Origin: Nocardia rosealba
GTDB taxonomy: Bacteria > Actinomycetota > Actinomycetes > Mycobacteriales > Mycobacteriaceae
Reading direction: 5' to 3'
Length of the DNA stretch: 64,000 nt
Assembly (NCBI RefSeq): GCF_020216065.1
Contig: NZ_JAIWNA010000007.1
Coordinates: forward strand, 270,247 to 334,246
The position numbers and the translations under genes were made by a program. The notes under the pieces were generated by a model. The model ran no database searches and was not told where the DNA came from. It saw nothing but the letters and a program-made list of their open reading frames with translations. Positions within the stretch are counted from its first letter, which is position 1; every line of letters starts with the position of its first letter. Positions 18,348 to 29,100 of this stretch are shown here, piece by piece.

Positions 18348-19100
18348 TCAATACCTGCTGACGGTGCCGCCGTCGATTCTCTGGCGTAGGCGCGTTCCGT
18401 CCAGGTCGATGTAAGGGCAGTCGGTCGCCCCTTCACGGAGAGTTGCGGTGGGGTCGTCGGGGGCGATCCAGAGCAGCTTGCCGGTGTCGAACCAAGGGCG
18501 AAGGTCGAAGTCGTGATCACCGAGTGCCCAGGTGTGTTCGTCCCAGCCACGCCAGACCCCATCGACGTCATAGGTGTCGTAGTTGTCGGCGCCCCAAGTG
18601 TTTTCGAGGGGCACCCCCAGCTCGCGGACGGTGCTGTAGTAGGTGGTGGCCCACCCGGTGTGTGGGCCGATGGTGATCTGAGTGATGACCGCACGGACGG
18701 TCGGGTGGTTCAGAATCGCTGGGATGACGTAGGGAACGTCGGGTCCGGGCCTGCGCGAGAAGGGCGCGGGGGCAACAGGTTCGGTGAGGCGGACAGCGCC
18801 ACCCATGGCGAGCCAGGTGCGCGGCACGATACTCGACCGACGACGATGGGGCTTGTCGTATTCCCAGTACCAGCCGTCGAGGTCGACGTTGTCCATCGGC
18901 CACCGGAAAGCGGCGCCGGAGAACGGGCATCGCGAGACAAGTACTTCCGGGAGCAGTTCGACATATCGTTCGAAGTATTCGAAGGCGTCGTAGATGATCG
19001 CGTCGCCCTCTTCGGTATCGGGCGCCGACTTGTACAGCTCGACTATCCGGTTCCCCGCGTCGAGCAGATTTCTGCGCTCCGCCCTGAAGGTATCGCTCAT
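18348..19100 (-). CDS. Unknown protein, last gene of toxin 1 operon
   Basis: This 250-residue protein has no family I recognise. The sequence is rich in Trp, Tyr and Asp, with blocks SRCPFSGAAFRWPMDNVDLDGWYWEYDKPH and GWATTYYSTVRELGVPLENTWG. The N-terminal helix RRNLLDAGNRIVELYKSAPDTEEGDAIIYDAFEYFERYVELLP is followed by a beta-rich region. No signal peptide or membrane helix is visible, so it is probably cytosolic. It is the final gene of the minus-strand run after toxin 1, 12 bp after the TY-Chap-like gene, so it is likely co-transcribed. An immunity or toxin-handling role is possible from position only. Confidence 0.75.
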   Translation of the reverse strand: MSDTFRAERRNLLDAGNRIVELYKSAPDTEEGDAIIYDAFEYFERYVELLPEVLVSRCPFSGAAFRWPMDNVDLDGWYWEYDKPHRRRSSIVPRTWLAMGGAVRLTEPVAPAPFSRRPGPDVPYVIPAILNHPTVRAVITQITIGPHTGWATTYYSTVRELGVPLENTWGADNYDTYDVDGVWRGWDEHTWALGDHDFDLRPWFDTGKLLWIAPDDPTATLREGATDCPYIDLDGTRLRQRIDGGTVSRY

Positions 19101-19112
19101 TTCCTATGAATC

Positions 19113-19577
19113 CTATGCATCGTCGCCCGAGTTCGTGGAGGCAAGGCCCAGCAGCGGAAGGTCCAGATCCCTGTTGCCCGCCTTGCCGTTCCACGCCCGG
19201 TAGGTGAGCAGTGCCGGTGCCGCGATACCGAAGACATCGCGCAGACCGACAACCGCCATCGACGCCAGTTTCTGGTAGCTGGTCGAGGGCGCGGGCCAGG
19301 GAAGTTCGACCCACCAGTTGTCGACGTGATCGGGATGAGGTTCCTGCCAACCGGTTTCGATGAGCAGTCGATATTCCTCGGCGGTGATGCGATCGCTCTC
19401 ATCTGTCGACTCGTCGCCGGCCAGCTGGCCGTAGAGTTCGTCATCGGTCTGGGCGAACTGGACGAATCTGCGTGAATCGTGGGGTGGTCGCGACGCGGTG
19501 ATGACGAGGAAGGCGCCGGCGGGGAGCCACATCAGTTGCTGTGCGAGTCCGTCGGCGAACTCGGTCCAGTCGGTCAA
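19113..19577 (-). CDS. TY-Chap-like protein downstream of toxin 1
   Basis: This 154-residue protein begins MTDWTEFADGLAQQLMWLPAGAFLVI. It contains RRFVQFAQTDDELYGQLAGD, then LIETGWQEPHPDHVDNWWVELPWP and LASMAVVGLRDVFGIAAPALLTYRAW. This order (FVQFAQ, then GWxxP, then WWxELPWP) is the pattern I associate with the TY-Chap (YbjN-related, type III chaperone-like) family of actinobacterial secretion and conflict loci. No database check was possible. Its ATG overlaps the stop of the preceding DUF6301-like gene by four bases, so the two are probably translationally coupled. A chaperone or immunity-associated role for toxin 1 is inferred. Confidence 0.75.
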   Translation of the reverse strand: MTDWTEFADGLAQQLMWLPAGAFLVITASRPPHDSRRFVQFAQTDDELYGQLAGDESTDESDRITAEEYRLLIETGWQEPHPDHVDNWWVELPWPAPSTSYQKLASMAVVGLRDVFGIAAPALLTYRAWNGKAGNRDLDLPLLGLASTNSGDDA

Positions 19578-20122
19578 ATCACTCCTTCTGCTTCGAGCCG
19601 CACGGTTTCGTCGTGTACTGCCAAGCCCGCGTTCGTGTCCAAATACAGGTGGATGCTGCTGGTCATCTCGATCAGTCGGAGTGTGGTGTCAGGGCCGGCC
19701 CAGCGGACTTCGGCGTACTCGCCGGGAATTCTGTTCGTCGGCGCGCCGACCGCACCGGTGATCGCGGTTGCCATCACGACAAAGGCGTCTCGGATATCGG
19801 CACGGGTAGCGGTTGTCTCGCTCGTGAACCCGGTGACGGCCAGGTCGATCTCGTTGGCGCGACCCCGATAGCCCTGCACCGAACCACTGGCGCGACCGAA
19901 GCCGGTGTCCAGGCGCACCGAGTGCGGTCGGGTGGCCTCGACCCGCCAACCGAAACGCGCGGCGAGGGCGTCGACGTCGGTCATCTGCCAAGACCAGTCG
20001 AGGTCGCGCAACCGGGTAGCCAGATCGGCGATCTCGTTCTCCGAAAGTGTTTTCCACTCTTTCATATTCGAGTCCTGTTCTTCCCCGCCGGACGTATTCG
20101 GCAAGAATAACTCATCGGCCAC
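19574..20122 (-). CDS. DUF6301-like putative immunity protein of toxin 1
   Basis: This protein is 182 residues from the GTG at 20122. The core MKEWKTLSENEIADLATRLRDLDWSWQMTDVDALAARFGW matches the opening I recall for DUF6301 proteins, common next to polymorphic toxins in Nocardia and Streptomyces. The start is debatable. The GTG at 20122 has GAGGA seven bases upstream and overlaps the toxin stop by 11 bases, the same geometry as at toxin 2. The ATG at 20065 has AGGA seven bases upstream and matches the family's usual N-terminus, giving 163 residues. As the first gene after the toxin frame it is the leading candidate for the cognate antitoxin; the target activity is unknown. Confidence 0.82.
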   Translation of the reverse strand: MADELFLPNTSGGEEQDSNMKEWKTLSENEIADLATRLRDLDWSWQMTDVDALAARFGWRVEATRPHSVRLDTGFGRASGSVQGYRGRANEIDLAVTGFTSETTATRADIRDAFVVMATAITGAVGAPTNRIPGEYAEVRWAGPDTTLRLIEMTSSIHLYLDTNAGLAVHDETVRLEAEGVI

Positions 20123-23100
20123 GTTCCATTCCTCGTGGATCGCGCGCCCGTTCGCGCTCCCGCGCCACCTGCCTCAACCGCGCCGGACTACGCCCCTCCT
20201 GTTCCATCCGGATGGCGAGACTCGGCGGGACACCTTGACCCATTTCGACCAGCATCCTCGCCTCCGTCAACTCGAGTGACAACCCACGGCTGAGAAGATT
20301 GGCAGCGAGCGCCAGCCGGCGTTCCGGCGAGTCGAATTCGACGACGGGTGGCTGACGTGATTTGTCGCCGGCATCGAGTGCTCTGTCTTCGACAGCGCGC
20401 CCCATATCGTTGGAAATCTGCCGATAGGCACGGACATCCAATGTCTTCGCGAGCTCCGGGCCTATCCGGAAACGGGAATCGCCCACGGTTCTATTATGGT
20501 CCTGTCGAACCAGTTCCCTGTCGAGGGTTTCCATGGACCGGCCGAGAAGTTCGGTGCGTTCCAATTCCAGCGTCTTGACGATTTCCTGACGGTGTTCCTG
20601 ACTCAGGCCGAGTGCTTCGAGGGTGCGGGCCTCGGCCGCACGCTCGGCCTGAACCAGCCCGCCGAGCGTATCCATCGTTTCGCGCACCAGGGCCGGACCG
20701 GGTTCGCGCCCTTGCTCCAGGGTGCGTTCGATCTCCTGAACGCGGCTCAGGGCCAATTCGGCCACCCGGCCTCGTTCCAGCGCCGGGAGCTCGCGGGCTT
20801 CGACGGCCCGGGCGGTGCCCTGCCTGACGATCTCTCGGCCGAGTGCCTCCACGGGACGCCCGAAGTCGTTGGTTCGGTCCATATCGAGAATCTTGGCCAG
20901 TTGTTCGGCGTGCCGGGCGTCGAGCCCCATCGCCTCGATAGTGCGAACCTCGGCGGCACGTTCGATTTGAATCACCTGTGCCAAAGCACTGTATTCCTTG
21001 ACCAGTCCAGTGATCTCGAGTTCGGCGCCCTGGCTTCGGGCCACGGAAATCTCGCGAGTCAACTCGAGCATGTGCTCGACGAATCTCGCCCGTGCCGGAT
21101 CCTCGTGCTCACGGAATCGAATCGCGAGAGATTTCGCATCGCGCAGCATCACACGTTCGTTGTATTTTATTTCTGTAGTCAGCGACAGCGCGCGACTCTC
21201 GACATCGAGTCGGATCAGTTTCTCGACCAGGTCGCGGTGGGGGCCGAGTTCCACGTCTCTGAACACGGCTATTCTGCTCTGGATTTCGATTTCCTGCATG
21301 CGGGCAGCCTGTTCCTGCGCGGCGGCGATCAGTCGGCTGGCAGCCTCCGGAGCCAATCCGAGTTGCAAGTCGCGACTGATTGCTGCTTGCTGGGCCGAAA
21401 GCCGGTCAGCCATGTCCGTGGCCTTGCCGATGGTGCTGTTGTCGCGTGCTCCATAGCTGAAGCCGACGGCATCTGGCACAGCACGAAGGAGATCGGGACT
21501 GTCGATACCGCGGAGTAGCGCTTCCCTTTTCCGTTCGATCTCTCTGGAGAGGACCTGCTCCAATTCGTCGCGGCTTCGGTACGGGTATTCGGCGTCACGC
21601 ACCACTCCACCGATTGCGGCGATGCTGGTGTTCGGGCCACCGTCGACGAGGAACCTCGATACCTCGATGGAGCCGTCCATACGTGCGTGCACGTAGTGGT
21701 ACTCCATGCGCAGGGTTCCATCGTGCAGCGCCCGCGTGAGATCTTCACGGGCCTCGATGACCCGTCTACCTTCGGGGCTGTCGGGGTCCACCCCCCGAGC
21801 CCGCATCTCGTCGTGGGTTTCGGTCAGGATGCGCTGGAGGTTCTGGTCGATGTTCAACGTGTGCAGTCCGTACTCGGTCGAACCCTGCTCGGCTTTCCCA
21901 TGAACTGTGAGCGCGTCACCCAATGGCGAGCCGAGGCCCTTGTTCTCGGTACCGATAAGCGTCGGAGGGGTGCTTTCCGTAGCCGGAACGAACGCTATGG
22001 TGTCGATGGTCTTGTAGCCGTCGAAGGCGCCTGCGAAGGGTGAAAGCAGCGTGGCGTTCGGGCGGAGTTCGCTGTCGACCGCGTAGGCGTTTCCGCCCAG
22101 CTCGCCCATCGCCTTGGAGGTGGCAACCATCTCGTTTCCGAGGCGGTTGTATATTTTGGCGTTGTCGCGCAGTTCGTCGAGGCGATCGAGTTTCGCGTCT
22201 ACCTGTGCGTCGCTGAGTTCCCGATCGGCGAGCACGGCTTCGCGCTTGGCGACGATGATCCTGTCGAGTTCCGCGGCTTTGAGATCGTGGACGCGTTCGA
22301 TCCCGAATTCCGCCATGTGGCCTTTGACGACAGCCCCGGCGCGGTCTCTTTCATGCTGCTGCGCTCGGCGCTCCTGCGAATGCCGCTCCAGTTCCTCACG
22401 AACCGCTTCGTCACGCACGACATAGGTTTCCGGAATCTCTTTCTGCGCCTTGTGCACGACGTCCTGCGACGTCAGTGGGTCCGTGACGAACCGGTTCCCG
22501 TCGTGCAGCGCGAATTTCGTGTCCCGGAATGTACCGGGGGCGTCCAGGAGATGATGCAGGCGCCCGTCTTCGGTGCGGTAACTGTCGGCTCGATCATCTG
22601 GCTTGTGGAGCAGTCCGTCATTACCGACGATCATGCCGGCCGGTATCGATCCCACATGTGGAGCCGGGCCTGGCGGCCCTGAGCTTCGGGAGTCGTGCGT
22701 TGTCTCGGGTATCGCGTAAAGACCGTCGATCGCAGGCGGATCGCTCGATTCGTCGGCCATGAAGTCCCAGCCGTCGCGCCCGTTTACCTCGGCGCGTTCC
22801 GATGTGCGTTCGCCCGGCGCCGACGTGGCGTCAGCTCGCTCCTCGGAGGCGCTTTCCGGCGAGAAGGTGAGCCAACTGCCATCGTTGTGGACCACGGCGG
22901 GGGAGTTCGGGCGCTGCCGGACACCGACGATATCGGTGGGCGCGTGTACTGGAACACCGAGCCGGTCGGCGATCTGCTGGGCCCACCCGATGTCACCGCC
23001 GCTGAAGCAGGAAACGAGCCGGACCGGTGTTCCGGGAACGTAATTCGGGTTGACGAGGATCGCGTCGGCGACCTGCTGTGGTGACAGCGGGGCACCGTTG

Positions 23101-26100
23101 CCGTCGAGTGGGTGCCCGGATTCGTCGCCGTGCAGGATCACATCGTGCGCGCCGTCGTTGCGCAGGTTCTCGGTGACACGTCGCGCCGCGGGGTCGGAAC
23201 CAATCGTGGTGCTGTGCGTGCCGTGCGAGAAGGAGACCCCTGCGAGGGTGGACTGCGGTGCCCCGGCGACCGCGTGAGCGAGCTCGTGGCTGAGCCGGTT
23301 GATGTCCGTGGAGTCCACGCCTGCGGTGGCGTCGACGAGTCCCATGTGTTCGCCGATGGCTCGAACTACCGTTTCGACGGGGACATCAGGGTCCCAGTGC
23401 GGGCCCGTCACCTCGGTGCTGGGCGCAATGGCCGCTCGTAGGTGTGCGTGTTCGGGATTGTCGACGAACTCGATATCGACCCGTAAGCCGTCACCGTTGA
23501 GCAGGATGTGGTTCGGCGCGGAAGTGTCTGCCGCACCTGCCTTCTCGGGGAACAACGCGGCTGGTGGCGCTTTCGACGGGTCACCGAACAGCTGTGAACT
23601 CGCCTCGATCATGGTGCGCGCGACCGTCTGCATTCGGTCGGCTGTGACCCCCGGCATTTGCTCGAGGTAGGCACGGATCTTCACTTCGGTTGTCCGGCGG
23701 CCATTGCCGTCGATGGTTTGCCGGAAGTCGTACCGCGCAGTGCTGACGGTCGTCGGCTGCTGAACGGGTGGCCCGGCCGGGTAGGCCGCCGTAGCGCTGT
23801 GGATACTGCCGTCGGCATCGATCCACACCGCCCGGGCCGGGGCCAGGACATCGATGCCGAGATGTTGGGCGAGTCGGGTGGCGAACCCGTTCGAGGACGC
23901 ATTGCCAGCGATGAGCCGGACCGGGGTGGTGTGGTCCCAGCCGTGTGCGCGCAACAGGTCGCCGTATTCGGCAGGGGTGTAGGCATGGTCGCCGATGAGC
24001 GCGTGGCCGTCGTCGGAGAGATGAACGTCGGCTGTGAAGTAACCGGGGGCGGCCGGCACCTGGCGAGCGAGGTCGGCGCGGCCGGGATCGGCGGTGTGAT
24101 GGGCGATGCCCGCGGCGGTGCGCTCACCGCGCTCGGCGGCGAGTTGTCCACTGTGAGTGAATGCTTCGTCTCGTCGGTCGGCGAGATGGCGCAGTGCTGC
24201 GGCTTGCTTCTCGAGGGCCGCCAACTCGTGTTCGGGCGAATCCGTCGGGACGACCAATGGGGGATGGTCCTGCTGAGTTCGGATGGCCGTCATCGATTGC
24301 CCGTTCGGCCCGTCCGGGGCGGAAGTCTTCGTGTTCTTGTCTGCCCAGGCGTGAAAAACCGTGAGGTCGAAATCAGGGTGGGCTTTGAGTTCGGCGGCGC
24401 GCTGTCGAAGGTGCTCGACCTCGGTTTCGACATGTCGGCGGAGTTTTTCGGTGTGGTGCGCTCGTTCGCTCTCGCCGGCTTCGGAGTCCCGGAAATGCGT
24501 GTCGACCAGCCCGGGAATGCTTGCCAGCCGGGCACGTTCCATTCCATCGATGACCGCGGCCACATGCCACGGCGTCATTTCCCGATCGACTTCCTGCAGG
24601 GTCTTCGCTGCCCAGGTGACGGCGGGTTGCGTACCCGGCCGGAACTCGATCAGGGGTTCGTTCTTCGACTCCGGTGTTGGGTCGAACTGGTGCTGGTCGA
24701 TGATGCTTTCGTAGTTGCGTGCCCGCTGGAAGGAACTCTGTGGGTTCCAGTAGACGTGGGGACCGTGCATGATGCCCGCACCGATCACGGCGAGCCGGCG
24801 CTCGTAGAGACTCAGCTCCGCTGGTGTCAGGCGAGTTCCGTCGGCGTGCAGGATTTCGAACATGTCGTGGTCGCCGGTTACGGGTACCTTGTCACCGTTG
24901 ATCTTCTGATGGACGATGCCGTTCTCGACCACGAAATCGTGCGCCAGCTCGGCCATATCCGCCGCATACGCGACGAAGTCCTCGGCGCGGTCATGTAGTC
25001 GCTGCTCGAGTGCTTCGATCTGCGTGTCCGACATGCCGGTGGTGTCGGGCATACGCAACGTCCCCGGCTCGAACCGCCCGACCAGCCCCTTGGCGTGCGC
25101 CGGTGCGCCGAGCGCGACATCGAGATCGTTGATCGTCTTGTCTTTGATCACCATCGGTTTGGGCGCGGCGCCGGCTTTCAGGTGCGGCACCGAATCAGGA
25201 TTGGTCGGGCGGACCTGGATGATCAGGTTGAATCTGTCGATGAATCCTTGGATACGGCGTTGGTTTCTGATCGGAATGCCGTAGACCGATTCGATGTCGG
25301 CGGATGTCAGCGGATCCGTCGGCAGGGAGTCGTCGGCCATGAGGTCCCAGTCGCCCTGCCGACCGGGGTCCGAGTTCGCAGGATCGACGGGAAGCGTGGT
25401 CGGCGGCCGATGATTCCCGTCCGCATCCGCCGGATGGAACGTGCGCCAATTGCCGTCGTTGTGAACGACGGCGGGGGAGTCGGGGCGTTGCCTGACACCG
25501 ACGATGTCGGTGGGTGCGTGGACAGGCACACCGAGTTCGTTCGCGATGTGTTGTGCCCACCCGGCGTCGTTGCCGCTGTGGCATGAGACGAGCCGGACGG
25601 GAGTGCCCGGCACATAGTCGGGATTGGCGCGGATGGCCTCGACCACCCGCTGGGGATCGACCGGGATACCCATATCGTCGACGGGGCGGCCGATGTCGTT
25701 GCCGTGGACGACGACGTCGTGGGCACCCTCGTTGCGGAGGTTCTCGCTGACACGACGCGTGGTGGGGTCGTCGCCGATGGTGGTGCTGTGGGGCCGGTGC
25801 TGGACGGGCAGACCGACATCCACGCGGTGCTCGGGAGTACGCGCGTCGTCATCGGCGAGTGGATCGGTAGCGGCCGAATGGTCGGCCACGGTGTGGCTGT
25901 GGGTGCGCGCAGCTTCGATACCCGCGTCGTAGTCGGTGACCGATCGTCCCGCGCCCGGATGGTATTCCGAGCCGACCGCCGCGGGGTCGTAGGCCATGAA
26001 CACCACGTCGGGCCGACCACCGTTGTGCTTGCGGAAGGTCTCGTAATCCCAACCGGGCGGAGCATACTCGTCGTTCCAGGCGAGTCGGGCCACCGGCACG

Positions 26101-29100
26101 AAGCCCGCCTCGGCGTAGAGCCGAGGCAGAACTGTGTCGAAACAATCGAGCCTGCGGCCGCCCTGATCGATCGCGATGGTGAGCATCGCGATCGACGCGC
26201 CAGGATAGCGAGTATCGCGATGGGCGAAGACCGAAACGATCTCGTCGCCTTTCAAGGCGATGCCGGCTTTACCGTCGTCGGTGACGAACAACCGCATGGT
26301 GCGGTATTCCTCGGTGCTGTAGACGTGCACCGACGCCGCGAAACGATTGTTCTCGGTGAGCAGGACCATTCGCCGACGGAAGAAGTCGGCGTCGGCCGGT
26401 GCCAGCTCGAAGAGGTCCGGCGTGCTGTGTCCGAGTGCGGCGAGACGGTCCGCGTCGGCGGTCGTCAGCGAGCTGACCCCGACCGGGGTGATGTCGCCGA
26501 GATCGGTCAGAAGCCGTGGGCCTCCGCTTCCTCGATCATCTCGTCCGTCCAGTACTGCTCGATCGCTGTCCGTTTGTCCGTCGGAAGGTCCGGTGTCCAC
26601 CCCCGCCGCCGCCAGAACGCTTGGCGTTGAGCCTCGGTCAGTGGTGGAACGCTGCTGTCGGTCATCGGAGATCTCCTGGGCGGGCTGACTTGTCGGGCTG
26701 GTGGTTTCGTGCGCGTCGGCGGGTGGTACGTCGGCTGAGGGCGCCGGCCGTTCTTGCCGATTGTCGGGATCCCCGGACATCGCCCGGCCGGGGTTCGCCG
26801 TGGCCGGTGAAGTCGAACCTGCGACCGGGACAACGTATCCCCGGTCGTTGATCGGGCCGCCGCGCGGATACTCTCCCGGTGGTAAGTCGAATACACCTTC
26901 GTTGTCGAAGAAGCGAACCTGGCCGTCACGGCTGACGACGGCTTCGACATGCGGCGTCCTTTTGAACCGGAGATCCTGGTGCATGCTGTTGACGCAGTCG
27001 GGTCGGAGTCGACGCTCCTCCGGCGACGGCGGACCGGGTAGCCGATCCTCCGGATGCGTGTGCAGGATGAATTTATACGTGGATGCCAAGCCGGGTGGGA
27101 TTATCGAACGGGTTCTCTCACCGCGGAAGAGCCGCAGGTCGCCGTCGGCGTTCTGAACGACGGCATGCTCGTTGTCCGCGAACTTCTGCAGTTCGGCGAG
27201 GTGGGTGATGTTCACCTCGCCCGGCCGGATCGGAATGCTCTCGTTCGTCGCCAAGGCGTTGACCAGTTGTTTGGCCTTGGGCGACAGTTCGCCGAACGTG
27301 ATCTCACCGCCCGGCATCCGCGAGTTGGATTTGTAGTGCTTGGCCATCTCCCGAGTGACGTCGGTCGACGGATCCGGAGGCGGAGCGGTCTCCTGATGGT
27401 GGGAAGTCGTGGCCGTCGAATTCGACGAGGGCGGAACGACATTCGTGCTGGCGGCTTGGACGGGCGCGGTTGTCGCCGGCGTATGGGAGTCGATGGCGGC
27501 CCGAGGGCCGGACGCTGGAGCGACCAGCGGACCGGGGTGACCGGGTCGCGATGTGGGCGCGCTGTTCTCGGCAGCAGGCGCGTGCCGTTCGGAATCGGTT
27601 CGATTCGAAGTCGCCTTCTGGGACGACGTGGGTGTGGTAGCCGGCGTCGATGGCATAGCCGCTGGAGTGGCGCCCGCTGCGGCGACGGGCGCGGTGGGCG
27701 ACGGCGCCGCAGGAGCACTGGCTACCGGCGATGTTGTGGTTTCTGTTTCGGCAGCCGATGCTGCGAGATCGACCGTGGTCGCAGCGGTGTGCGCGGCCGG
27801 TGCGACAGTACCCGGGTCGCCGACCTGAGATTGTGGATCGCGAGTGGCATCTGTCTGCGGCACGGCATTGTCGGTGCTGGTTGTGGCGCTGTCCGGTGCC
27901 GTCGGGTCGGCATGGCTCCCACCGAATTCGGTTGTGGATGAATGGGAGTTCTCGTCGACAACACTCGATGGGGCTTCCACTCCGGTCGACGCCGCATCGA
28001 TAGCTGAATCCGTTGGAGTGTGAGCGGTATCAGCATTGGCGTTCGAGGGACTGACGTCGCTTGTGGACTGTGCAGCGGGGGCCCCGGTACCGACGCCGGG
28101 ATCAGTCTGTCCGGCGGGTGAGGTTGTCTGTTGTGTGCTGGCCGAATTCTCCGAGGACGCTTGGTCAACGGTGTCGGCATTTCCAGAGTTTTGGTTGGTG
28201 CCTGTGTCGGCCGGGCCGGCCTCGGTGTCAGTTCCGTTGTTCGAGCCGCTGTTGTTGCCGTTGTTCCGGCTGTCGCCTGCTCCGTTGTTCGTTGCCGTAT
28301 TCGATCCGGCGTGGTCCGTTTGGGAGGGGCTTCCCGCGCGGGTGGTGTTGCCGGTGTAATTCATGGGTCCGGCGTTGTCGGTGTGTCCGCGGTAGCCGTG
28401 GATGGCGGAGGGGCCGGCGCCGGAGGCGGCGCCGCCGGTGAAGGAGCGTGGGTCGAAGTCCCATTGGCCGGTGAAGGCGCCGGTGACGAGGTAGGCGGCG
28501 GTCGCGCCGGCGAGGCCTGCGCCCGCGCCAGTGGTGGCGCCGTTGCGGGCCCCTGTCCAGCCGCCGTTGGTGGTGGGGAGTTTGCGGCCGAGGCCGAAGC
28601 CTGCGGCGCCGCCGACGCCGCCGGCGATGGCGGAGATGCCGGCGTTGAGTCCGACGGCTTTCCAGTCGTAGCCGTTGATGTGGCCGGTTGTGTTCTGGAT
28701 GTGTTGGACGGCGAGTTCTTGGCTGGTGCCTTGTCCGAGTTCGACGAGGGATTCTTGGACGATTTCGTAGACGAGTTTGACGCTGATGCGTTCGAGGACT
28801 TCTTCGGTGACGTTGCGTGCGACGGTGTGGGCGATGGCTCTGGCGAGGCGGTTGCCCATCCAGGTGAAGAGTTTTCGGGCTTGGGCGATGACGATGGCGT
28901 GGGCTAGTGGTGCGCCGGGTCCGGCGGCGGCGGCCCAGGCGAGTTCTGTGAGGAGCCAGGCGCCGGCGATGTAGAAGTTGAGTTTGGCGGCTTGGAGTTG
29001 GTCGCCGCCGGAGTCGGCGGCGGCAGCGAGTTTGGTCCAGTGGTCGGCGAGGTGAGCGAGGGATCCGTTTTTGTCGGGGCCTTGGCCGTCGATGAGGGGT

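Noticed and set aside
28131..28907. Gly/Val/Ala-rich plus-strand frame over the toxin 1 head
   Set aside because: Antisense shadow of the head; the same frame appears over the second head copy because the DNA is identical.
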